Part shown: positions 42,091 through 48,108 of the stretch, piece after piece
How positions within the stretch are numbered: the stretch's first letter is position 1
Layout of the letters: each line of letters starts with the position of its first letter
Origin: Priestia flexa NBRC 15715
Lineage (GTDB): Bacteria; Bacillota; Bacilli; Bacillales; Bacillaceae_H
Direction: 5' to 3'
Length of the DNA stretch: 48,108 bases
Assembly (NCBI RefSeq): GCF_001591565.1
Contig: NZ_BCVD01000009.1
Span: forward strand, 1 to 48,108
Notes under the pieces: model-generated
Told to the model about the DNA's origin: nothing
Databases searched by the model: none
What the model saw: only the letters and a program-made list of their open reading frames with translations
Position numbers and translations under genes: made by a program

Positions 42091-42663
42091 ATGAAAAAAT
42101 CACTATTTCTGATTGGGCTAGCGACAATGCTTGGTTTAGCCGGATGTGCAGGAAACAACGATGAGAGCAAAGAGATGAATTCAGAAGATAATCAAAAACA
42201 AGAGCAAAAAGAAGAAGATCATGCACATATGAATCATTCTAGCTCAGGTGAAGTACCAGAAGGTTTACAAGAAGCTAAAAGCCCAACGTATGAATTGGGA
42301 AGTAAAGCAACGCTGACAACTGATCATATGCCAGGGATGAAAGGTGCAGAAGCAACCATTGTCGGTGCATATGATACAACAGCATATGTGGTATCTTACA
42401 CGCCTACAAACGGCGGAGAGAAAGTAACTGGTCATAAGTGGGTCATTCAGGAAGAAATAAAAGACGCGGGTGAAGAAGAGATACCAGCAGGAACAAAAGT
42501 GGTTCTTGAAGCAAATCATATGGAAGGCATGGAAGGTGCAGAAGCAACGATTGATTCTGCTGAGAAAACAACGGTATACATGGTAGATTACACGTCTACC
42601 ACTGACAGTCAAGAAGTAAAAAATCATAAGTGGGTCACAGAAAGCGAGCTTACAAAAGAATAA
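42091..42663 (+). CDS. ydhK: DUF1541 lipoprotein YdhK
   Basis: This 190-residue lipoprotein has its lipobox LAGC with Cys19. A charged linker with HAHMNHSSSG follows, then two DUF1541 repeats of about 60 residues. Each repeat has ...HMxGMxGAEATI, a TTxYxVxYT stretch and NHKWV or GHKWV. His and Met clusters suggest metal binding, perhaps copper, but this is not shown. It closely resembles B. subtilis YdhK. ATG 42091 has AGAGGG six bases upstream; ATG 42085 abuts that site. It lies beyond a two-component system whose promoter shares its motif. Confidence 0.9.
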   Translation: MKKSLFLIGLATMLGLAGCAGNNDESKEMNSEDNQKQEQKEEDHAHMNHSSSGEVPEGLQEAKSPTYELGSKATLTTDHMPGMKGAEATIVGAYDTTAYVVSYTPTNGGEKVTGHKWVIQEEIKDAGEEEIPAGTKVVLEANHMEGMEGAEATIDSAEKTTVYMVDYTSTTDSQEVKNHKWVTESELTKE

Positions 42664-42670
42664 AAATAAC

Positions 42671-42699
42671 AAAGCATAGGTTGAAGCCTATGCTTTTTT
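42671..42699 (+). terminator. Rho-independent terminator after ydhK
   Basis: AAAGCATAGG and CCTATGCTTT pair around TTGAAG and end in six T residues. Confidence 0.9.
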
Positions 42700-42736
42700 C
42701 TACGCCTTAGGTCTGAGTATAATTTCAAACCTATGA

Positions 42737-43069
42737 CTTTGGAAAAAGTGTTGGCACCTTTGGAGTCTCCTTACTATTTCGATGGCTTTTTTACAAGGAA
42801 AGCTGCTTTTATATCTTGTAAGATTTCTAATTGGAATTACGAGCGCCTCAGCATTTCCAGCAGCTTCTAAAGCAACATCTATATGGTTTCCACCAAATGA
42901 AAGAGGCTTACCAAATTCATTATTTGATTCTGCTGCCAAGTTTTCGAATGTACCCGGTGCACCGCTGGTTGCGGTGTTAATTACGCATTTCGATTGGCGC
43001 GCAGCGTTTCTAGCAATCGGTATTATTAACGTATTATTTACAATTTTCTTCTGGTGGTACTATTGCTGA
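42737..43069 (+). pseudogene. MFS sugar-acid/anion transporter fragment
   Basis: An open stretch of 110 codons encodes only helices 3 to 6 of an ACS-type (GudP/ExuT-like) major facilitator. It contains YLVRFLIGITSASAFPAASK, WFPPNERGLPNSLFDSAAKF and FDWRAAFLAIG. Full members have about 430 residues. It has no ribosome binding site, and its first in-frame stop lies at 42734. The front and back of the gene are missing, so it is a remnant. Confidence 0.75.
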
Positions 43070-43107
43070 TAAGAAGTCATCATAACAACAAGAAGTGAGG
43101 GACACCA

Positions 43108-43353
43108 ATGCGTATTGTGACGCCTTCTAAAATATTGATTACTTCGGTTTCTAAAAAGCAGATTACAAATGTCTTATTGTATGATTGTTGTATTGGGACA
43201 ATTGGTTATTTCATTGGAAAATATAATCAACAACTGATATATGAATTAACAGGAATTTTAGGAAGTATCTTGTTACCAAAAGCAATGAAGAGGCTACTTT
43301 TACGAAGTGAGTACTTTTTCTTTTGGAAAGAAAGAGTGATAGTAGTTCGATAA
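43108..43353 (+). CDS. Hypothetical 81-residue basic protein
   Basis: The ATG at 43108 has GTGAGGGAC at a suitable distance. The product has two moderately hydrophobic stretches (VLLYDCCIGTIGYFIG and LIYELTGILGSILLP) and a basic C-terminus, so it could be a small membrane protein. I do not recognise a family. A very stable terminator overlaps the stop codon, which supports a real transcription unit. It might also be left over from the decayed region on its left. Confidence 0.5.
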   Translation: MRIVTPSKILITSVSKKQITNVLLYDCCIGTIGYFIGKYNQQLIYELTGILGSILLPKAMKRLLLRSEYFFFWKERVIVVR

Positions 43354-43400
43354 AATAAGTAGTAAACATAAGTGTTTGCTACTTATTTTATCGCTTTTTT
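43348..43400 (+). terminator. Long terminator hairpin
   Basis: CGATAAAATAAGTAG pairs perfectly with CTACTTATTTTATCG, with an inner AAACA/TGTTT stem, and is followed by six T residues. Confidence 0.9.
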
Positions 43401-43423
43401 AAGAAATATCTGCTAAATTAATG

Positions 43424-43453
43424 TTGACAGAAGATAACCATTCGTTTTATAAT
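43424..43453 (+). promoter_or_regulatory. Sigma-A promoter of the flavin reductase/WrbA-type unit
   Basis: TTGACA (43424-43429), 18 bases, TATAAT (43448-43453). The first MhqR-like operator starts at the next base. Confidence 0.8.
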
Positions 43454-43471
43454 TATCTCGAATTCAAGATA
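43454..43471 (+). promoter_or_regulatory. MhqR-like operator 1
   Basis: TATCTCGAATTCAAGATA matches the pattern I recall for the B. subtilis MhqR box (tATCTcgaAtTCgAGATa) with one changed base. It lies right after the -10, where a bound repressor blocks initiation. Confidence 0.75.
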
Positions 43472-43526
43472 ATAACAACTTCTTTTTACAGCTTACAAAA
43501 GTTAAATGCATATTTTTTTCGACAAA

Positions 43527-43544
43527 TATCTCGAATTCGAGAAT
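43527..43544 (+). promoter_or_regulatory. MhqR-like operator 2
   Basis: TATCTCGAATTCGAGAAT contains the perfect palindrome TCTCGAATTCGAGA. It lies 73 bases from operator 1, about seven helical turns, and about 80 bases before the flavin reductase start. Two sites could allow looping or double blocking. Confidence 0.75.
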
Positions 43545-43619
43545 TATGATATAGAGATTGGCGTTTATGCATTTTATGACCGTGGAATTAAATAGTAAAA
43601 CGAAGTAGGAGTGAGTTCA

Positions 43620-44228
43620 TTGCTATCAATTGATCCATCTGCACAAACGGAAAGAGAAAACTATAAGTTTCTAACGGGAAGCATTATTCCAAGACCGATT
43701 GCTTTTGTGACAACTCAGTCAACAAACGGAATAATTAACGCAGCACCTTTTAGCTATTTCAATATTGTCTCTGCAAACCCGCCGATGATCTCGATTTCAG
43801 TTCAGCGTAAAAGCGGCGAAATGAAAGATACGGCAAGAAACATTATGGAGAAAAAAGAATTTGTGATTCACATCGTCGATGAAGACAATATCGAGCAGGT
43901 GAATATGACGGCAGCTAACCTGCCGGCTGACGAAAGTGAGATTGAAGTAGCTAAATTAATGTTGACCGAAAGTGAAAAAATTTCGGTACCTGGGGTAAAA
44001 GAAGCAAAAATTCGCTTTGAATGCATACTTGAACAGGCAATTTCATTAGGAGAAGGTGAAGAAACAAGTACCGACTTGCTTATTGGAAAAGTTGTTCAGT
44101 ATCACATTGAAGATCAGCTATATGATAAAGGGCGAATTGATCCACACGGTCTTAAAGCTGTTAGCCGCTTAGCCGGCAATGACTACGCTAAGCTTGGTAA
44201 GACTTTTACAATTGCACGACCAGAATAA
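43620..44228 (+). CDS. Flavin reductase-like FMN-binding protein (YwrF-like)
   Basis: This 202-residue protein of the flavin reductase-like domain family has GSIIPRPIAFVTTQ near the N-terminus, NAAPFSYFNIVSANPPMISIS for FMN binding, and a C-terminal HGLKAVSRLAGNDYAKLG. It resembles B. subtilis YwrF. The TTG at 43620 has AGGAG eight bases upstream; the GTG at 43611 overlaps that site. The promoter has two MhqR-like operators, so expression is probably induced by quinones or similar electrophiles. A WrbA-type quinone reductase gene follows. Confidence 0.85.
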   Translation: MLSIDPSAQTERENYKFLTGSIIPRPIAFVTTQSTNGIINAAPFSYFNIVSANPPMISISVQRKSGEMKDTARNIMEKKEFVIHIVDEDNIEQVNMTAANLPADESEIEVAKLMLTESEKISVPGVKEAKIRFECILEQAISLGEGEETSTDLLIGKVVQYHIEDQLYDKGRIDPHGLKAVSRLAGNDYAKLGKTFTIARPE

Positions 44229-44346
44229 TAACAGTTCAATGAGAAACAATACATCTTAGAAATAAAACAGAATACCGACTTAAGGGGGTGATTTTACTCA
44301 TCCAGATGAAACAGCGGTATGAATACGCATATAGAGGTGAAGAAAA

Positions 44347-45009
44347 ATGGGATTTTTAGATAAATTATTTGGAACATCGACTAAGGAGGAAGAAAAAATG
44401 GAAAATGTAAAATTAGCGGTTATCTACTATAGTTCAACAGGTACAAACTACCAAATGGCGCAGTGGGCAGCAGACGGTGCAAAAGAAGCAGGTGCAGATG
44501 TAAAAGTATTAAAAGTACCTGAAACAGCTCCACAAGCAGCAATTGATTCAAATCCAGCTTGGAAAGCACACGTAGAAGAAACATCTTCTGTACCAGAAGT
44601 AACACTTGCTGATTTAGAGTGGGCTGATGCAATTATCTTTAGCATTCCAACTCGTTTCGGAAATGTACCAGGACAAGTTAAGCAGTTCTTAGATACAACG
44701 GGTGGACTGTGGTTTAACGGTAAATTAGCAAACAAAGTTGTTAGTGCGATGACATCTGCACAAAACGCACACGGTGGTCAAGAACAAACTCTTTTATCTC
44801 TATACACAACAATGCATCACTGGGGCGCGCTTGTTGCATCACCAGGATACACAGATCCAGTCATTTTTAGTTCAGGTGGGAACCCTTACGGAACAAGCGT
44901 AACGGTTGATCAAAATGGGAAAATGGTTGAAGATGTGGAAGCAACAGTGAAGCATCAAGCAAAGCGTACAGTAACAGTAGCTGGATGGGTAAAGCAAGGC
45001 AATCAATAA
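44347..45009 (+). CDS. WrbA-type NAD(P)H:quinone oxidoreductase (flavodoxin fold), two possible starts
   Basis: This flavodoxin-fold enzyme has YYSSTGTNYQMA as the FMN phosphate loop, PTRFGNVPGQVKQFLD and TSAQNAHGGQEQT, typical of WrbA proteins that reduce quinones with two electrons. Two in-frame starts each have a strong ribosome binding site. ATG 44347 (after AGAGGTGA) gives 220 residues with the leader MGFLDKLFGTSTKEEEK; ATG 44398 (after AAGGAGG) gives 203 residues and the normal WrbA length. The leader looks like an amphipathic helix. It is probably transcribed with the flavin reductase from the MhqR-type promoter. Confidence 0.88.
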   Translation: MGFLDKLFGTSTKEEEKMENVKLAVIYYSSTGTNYQMAQWAADGAKEAGADVKVLKVPETAPQAAIDSNPAWKAHVEETSSVPEVTLADLEWADAIIFSIPTRFGNVPGQVKQFLDTTGGLWFNGKLANKVVSAMTSAQNAHGGQEQTLLSLYTTMHHWGALVASPGYTDPVIFSSGGNPYGTSVTVDQNGKMVEDVEATVKHQAKRTVTVAGWVKQGNQ

Positions 45010-45015
45010 TAGCGT

Positions 45016-45052
45016 AAAAGCTCAACGTTAATTAGACGTTGAGCTTTTTTAT
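45016..45052. terminator. Terminator between the WrbA-type gene and the serine hydrolase
   Basis: AAAAGCTCAACGT and ACGTTGAGCTTTT pair around a seven-base loop. T tracts on the plus strand and A/T on the other side allow use in both directions. Confidence 0.85.
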
Positions 45053-45064
45053 TTACATAAGCAT

Positions 45065-46093
45065 TTAATAAGAGTTGAAAAATTCTTCTTCAACAGCTTT
45101 CATGATAGGAAAGGCCCCATGTGATTTGTTTGAGCAAATAACTGCAGTGACAGAGCACTTTGGATAAAAAGCAGAGTGAAAGCTAACCCCTGGGTCATAA
45201 CCCATAATATGATATTTGAAAATAGCTCTTTCTCTTTTCTCTATCCACACCCCATAGCCATAAAAACTATTTTCATTATTGGTTTCAGTATGAGGGGTAA
45301 GCAAACGCGTAGTATATTTCTTACTGAGTAGCTGATGATTCAAAAGAGAGTTCCACAAGCGGTTCATGTCACAAACCGTTACGAACGCCCCGCCATCTGC
45401 ACCTCCCTTAGCAGGAAGGGAGTAAATATTTGTTTTCCACTTGTCGTCTGGAAAGTCAATGTAGCCAAGTGCTGTATGATTTGGCAAAGCATCGAGTTCA
45501 AAATAGCCAGAGCTTGTCATATGTGCTTTATGTAGGATCTCTTTTTCTACGTATGTATGAAATGAAAGCTGAGTTGTTTGCTCTATAATTAAGCCGAGTA
45601 GGATATAACCGGCATTATTATAATGAAACTGCTCTTCAACTTTATACTTCATCGGTTCATATTGAAAAAATGGAAGAAATTCTTCTAAGTTTCTTATTTT
45701 GTACATTGGGGTTTTTGTCCACAACTCTTCAAAATCATCCATCACTTCTTCATCAAAATAGTCAGGTATTCCAGCTGTATGCGTTAAAAGGTGATGAACA
45801 GTAATGGTTTCATCAAAACGAGGAAAATCAATATCAAGGCAATCTTTTAACCTTGTTTCAAACGAAAGGACGCCTGCTTCTACAAGCTGACAAATCGCAA
45901 TAGCTGTAAAGAGCTTACAGCCAGATGCAATACCATATCGCGTAGCAAGGCTATTTTTTATTTGGTCAGCTCGATTGGCGTAGCCGTAGCTACTTTCAGC
46001 CAGTATATGGTGTTCATCTTTAATAAGAATACTTCCAGAAAAGTTAACTTTCTTTTGGATATCGCTAATAACGCTTAAAATATTCGTATTCAA
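45065..46093 (-). CDS. Serine hydrolase of the class C beta-lactamase/PBP4* family
   Basis: This 342-residue protein has Ser57-Gly-Cys-Lys60 (SxxK), a Tyr-Asn-Asn motif in HYNNAGYILLG, and HIMG in place of KTG. It has no signal peptide, so it should be cytoplasmic. The family includes esterases and D-amino-acid peptidases as well as beta-lactamases. I chose a TTG at 46093 because GGCGGAGGG sits just before it; the upstream ATG at 46111 lacks a ribosome binding site and would place GGAGGG inside the coding region. It is a single gene between two terminators. Confidence 0.8.
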   Translation of the reverse strand: MNTNILSVISDIQKKVNFSGSILIKDEHHILAESSYGYANRADQIKNSLATRYGIASGCKLFTAIAICQLVEAGVLSFETRLKDCLDIDFPRFDETITVHHLLTHTAGIPDYFDEEVMDDFEELWTKTPMYKIRNLEEFLPFFQYEPMKYKVEEQFHYNNAGYILLGLIIEQTTQLSFHTYVEKEILHKAHMTSSGYFELDALPNHTALGYIDFPDDKWKTNIYSLPAKGGADGGAFVTVCDMNRLWNSLLNHQLLSKKYTTRLLTPHTETNNENSFYGYGVWIEKRERAIFKYHIMGYDPGVSFHSAFYPKCSVTAVICSNKSHGAFPIMKAVEEEFFNSY

Positions 46094-46215
46094 TGTAGTT
46101 CCCTCCGCCATCGTTCAGATCTTTTGAAATTATCTAATCCTTTCTCTATGTAGTTACATATTGTAATTGAGATTTCCTTCTAAATGATGTGAGAAGGACA
46201 TTAGATAAAAGTGTA

Positions 46216-46250
46216 AATGAGCCAGGTTCTTCTGAAAAACCTGGCTCATT
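46216..46250 (-). terminator. Probable terminator of the MBL-fold gene
   Basis: AATGAGCCAGGTT and AACCTGGCTCATT pair perfectly over 13 bases. On the minus strand TTTACACTTTTA follows, a weak T tract. Confidence 0.65.
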
Positions 46251-46256
46251 AATCTA

Positions 46257-47015
46257 TTAAAAGGAGTAAGCTTCACCGTCTTCTGGAACGAGAAGATGAT
46301 TACTGAATTGTTTTTCAGTAGCAAAAAGCTTTAATTCAGCTCTTGATAGCGTCCAATGATTTACGGCTTCCATATGAACGGAAATGATAGTTGCTTTAGG
46401 AGCAAACTGATGAACATGCAGGATGTCTTCTTTCCCCATCACAAGTGAACCGCCTTCAAGGAATTGATTATCTCCACCATTTACAACAATAACGTCTGGC
46501 TGGTGGGCTGAGAGATTCTCTTTTACTCCTTCATACCAAACTGTATCACCTGCAACGTACAGCGTTTTTTCATCTTCATGCTTAAAGAAAATTCCACACA
46601 CTTCCCCAGTTAGCTTAAGAATCTCACCGCGGCCATGTTCACCTTTTGTTTTAATTAGCTGTATGCCTGCAAATTTTGTCTGTTCAGTTAACACTTCAAT
46701 GTTTGTAAAACCAGCTTTTTTTACTTCAGCTTTATCCGCTTCATTTTGTACGAATAACTTTATTTCTTTGTCTAATAGTTCTTTAGCAGTCTCATCAAAA
46801 TGATCTAAGTGCAGGTGAGTGAGAATCACTGCATCTACATTTAATAATTGTGTTACAGGTACTGGTAGCGGCACAAGTGGATTACGTTGATCTTGTCGTA
46901 CAGAGTTTGGAAATGGAGGGTACGTACTTTGATCCGCTAACATAGGATCAATTAAAAAGGTTTTATTTGCATAGGTAAGAACAAGAGTTGCATTTCGAAT
47001 TTGTTGGATCTTCAT
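46257..47015 (-). CDS. Metallo-beta-lactamase-fold hydrolase (UlaG-like)
   Basis: This 252-residue protein has the MBL motif HLHLDH, a GEHGRG loop, the bridging Asp in GDTVWYEG and a final His in SVHMEAVNHW. It resembles UlaG/YcjI-type MBL proteins, which hydrolyse phosphate esters or lactones; the substrate here is not known. AAAGGAG lies nine bases before the ATG. It is divergent from an Lrp-type regulator gene with nested inverted repeats between them, so control by that regulator is likely. Confidence 0.85.
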   Translation of the reverse strand: MKIQQIRNATLVLTYANKTFLIDPMLADQSTYPPFPNSVRQDQRNPLVPLPVPVTQLLNVDAVILTHLHLDHFDETAKELLDKEIKLFVQNEADKAEVKKAGFTNIEVLTEQTKFAGIQLIKTKGEHGRGEILKLTGEVCGIFFKHEDEKTLYVAGDTVWYEGVKENLSAHQPDVIVVNGGDNQFLEGGSLVMGKEDILHVHQFAPKATIISVHMEAVNHWTLSRAELKLFATEKQFSNHLLVPEDGEAYSF

Positions 47016-47078
47016 GTTTTTAGCTCCTTTTCTTTAATTTACGTATAGTTTATAGTAAAAGTAACCCAATATTACATA

Positions 47079-47113
47079 GTGAAAATCAAGTGTTTTCACC
47101 GTTTTACTTGATT
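47079..47113. promoter_or_regulatory. Nested inverted repeats between the MBL and Lrp-type genes
   Basis: GTGAAAA-N7-TTTTCAC (47079-47099) overlaps AATCAAGT...ACTTGATT (47084-47091 with 47106-47113). They lie in the divergent intergenic region, a natural place for autoregulatory binding by the Lrp-type protein. Confidence 0.5.
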
Positions 47114-47132
47114 AATGAAAGGATTTGAAATT

Positions 47133-47546
47133 ATGTTAGACCAAACCGACTTGTCCATACTAAAAGAGCTATCCAAAAACAGTCGGATTACGATGAAAGA
47201 GCTGGGTGAAAAGGTACATTTAACTGGACAAGCAGCTGCATCGAGAGTCTTAAAGTTAGAGGACGCTGGTATTATTGAGCAGTATACGATTAAAGTAAAT
47301 CAGCAAAAGCTTGGCTATCATGTTCATGCAATGATCACTATTTATACAACCAGTCCTTATCATGAGCCTTATTTATCGTTTATTAACACGCAGCGTGACT
47401 ACGTCGTTCACAACTATAAAATTAGCGGAGACGGCTGTTATCTATTAGAATGTAATTTTCCTTCCAATCAAGAGCTGGACCAATTTTTAGAATCTTTAAA
47501 CGGTCATGCTAACTATAAGCTGTCTATAATTATTAACAAAAGCTGA
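47133..47546 (+). CDS. Lrp/AsnC family transcriptional regulator
   Basis: This 137-residue regulator has an N-terminal winged helix (LDQTDLSILKELSKNSRITM, then LGEKVHLTGQAAASRVLKLEDAGII) and a C-terminal RAM-type ligand-binding domain (GYHVHAMITIYT to the end). The RAM domain lacks an obvious amino-acid loop that I can assign. ATG 47133 follows AAAGGA; ATG 47115 has no ribosome binding site. It is likely to control itself and the divergent MBL hydrolase through the repeats between them. Confidence 0.88.
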   Translation: MLDQTDLSILKELSKNSRITMKELGEKVHLTGQAAASRVLKLEDAGIIEQYTIKVNQQKLGYHVHAMITIYTTSPYHEPYLSFINTQRDYVVHNYKISGDGCYLLECNFPSNQELDQFLESLNGHANYKLSIIINKS

Positions 47547-47613
47547 CTAAAAAAATTGCGCTGAATAGTTTAATACAGAATGTAAAACTCAAATAATGCA
47601 GCAGGGGGATACG

Positions 47614-48081
47614 ATGAGAAAAGTTTCTTGGTTAAGCATAGGAGTGTTTTTAATCTTTATCGTCACTGCGTGTATAGCTGAAGATTATGATGTGGGTCCA
47701 CCTACGGCGCATCTCTACGCAGAAAATGCTTCGTCTGTAAGGTTAACAGAAGCGAATATTAGCTGGGCTTCATCAAGCGGAGATGTAAGTAAAACGGTAG
47801 ATGATATTTGGGAGTTCGCCTTATCACAAAAGGACATTAACGCTTCTAGAAATGAAAAAGTATTTCTAGATTTTGAAGAAAACAAAGAAAACGGTGGAGA
47901 TATTTGGACGAACCCAACTATAGCAGCTAATCTTTGGAAGGAAGAGCAAAAGGTTGAACTTAAAATGAATGAAAATCGAGAATTTGAAATGCCTAAAAGT
48001 ACAGGTAGATATGTGTTGGAAGTTACCTTTACAACCTCAAGTGGTACTGCTCAATACGTAGGAAGTATACTTGTTAAATAA
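47614..48081 (+). CDS. Hypothetical lipoprotein
   Basis: This 155-residue protein has a lipoprotein signal (helix at residues 5-18, Cys20 in IVTAC), so it should sit on the outer face of the membrane. The mature part is rich in acidic residues and predicted beta strands (ASSVRLTEANISWASS, then YVLEVTFTTSS). I do not recognise a family. AGGGGGAT precedes the ATG at 47614; an upstream in-frame ATG at 47596 lacks a ribosome binding site. It ends 27 bases before the window edge. Confidence 0.75.
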   Translation: MRKVSWLSIGVFLIFIVTACIAEDYDVGPPTAHLYAENASSVRLTEANISWASSSGDVSKTVDDIWEFALSQKDINASRNEKVFLDFEENKENGGDIWTNPTIAANLWKEEQKVELKMNENREFEMPKSTGRYVLEVTFTTSSGTAQYVGSILVK

Positions 48082-48108
48082 TATGTTGAATGCAAAGAGA
48101 CTGAGACA

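Noticed and set aside
44288-44356. Short frame beginning near AGGGGGTGAT and ending just after the ATG of the WrbA-type gene
   Set aside because: The ribosome binding site is about 15 bases from the only ATG, and the 16-23 residue product has no recognisable feature.
46154-46166. TTACATATTGTAA repeat upstream of the serine hydrolase, a possible operator
   Set aside because: The arms are only five bases and AT-rich, so chance occurrence is likely in this genome.

Overview
The window looks like chromosome from a low-GC, spore-forming Bacillaceae, most like Priestia (Bacillus) megaterium or a close relative. The reasons are a gamma-type small acid-soluble spore protein, sigma-G- and sigma-K-like promoters, DUF4183 proteins, AGGAGG-type ribosome binding sites with some GTG/TTG starts, U-tract terminators, a T-box leader, and the order bpsA-bpsB-(small ORF)-dynA-nucleotidyltransferase-ypbS. 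This is inferred from gene content and order; nothing was aligned.

Layout. 1-10.5 kb is core-like: alkylpyrone synthesis (bpsA, bpsB), the double dynamin DynA, a nucleotidyltransferase, YpbS, the gamma-SASP, YuiD, and a cluster of small conserved genes with two RNase H-fold proteins (ypdQ, ypeP). 10.5-20 kb holds a nucleoside transporter, an MFS exporter, a convergent pair of DUF4183 (spore-surface-type) genes, a 1391-residue TPR protein with an embedded C39-like peptidase domain, and an NCS2 permease. 20.1-29.3 kb is a dipeptide/murein-peptide uptake operon, dppABCDE-ykfA-ykfC-ykfD. It has a CodY-like box on its promoter, lacks the ykfB epimerase, and ends with a serine beta-lactamase-fold enzyme that has no signal peptide. 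29.4-32.5 kb carries an orphan regulator-like gene, a PHP phosphatase and several decayed genes (ycgR/ycgQ fusion scar, a DUF3231 fragment, an unidentified fragment). 32.4-35.4 kb is the des-desK-desR cold-sensing desaturase module with palindromic operators. 35.4-39.7 kb has a 43-residue ORF under a cre-overlapped promoter, two MFS exporters (one behind a palindromic operator, one behind a T-box leader), and a frameshifted alpha/beta hydrolase. 39.8-42.7 kb is a two-component system plus the lipoprotein YdhK, linked by an identical 11-base promoter motif. 43.4-45 kb is a flavin reductase/WrbA-type quinone reductase unit behind two MhqR-like boxes. 45-48.1 kb has a serine hydrolase, a metallo-beta-lactamase-fold hydrolase divergent from an Lrp-type regulator, and a lipoprotein.

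There are no rRNA or tRNA genes, CRISPR arrays, insertion sequences or prophage. I do not see one large undescribed system. The most novel material is regulatory or small-scale: the T-box with apparent Gln (or Ser) specificity ahead of an exporter, the two-component/YdhK regulon motif, the dual-start WrbA-like enzyme, the shielded RBS of the DUF4183 gene, the cytosolic beta-lactamase-fold enzyme in the dpp operon, and the TPR-C39 giant protein.
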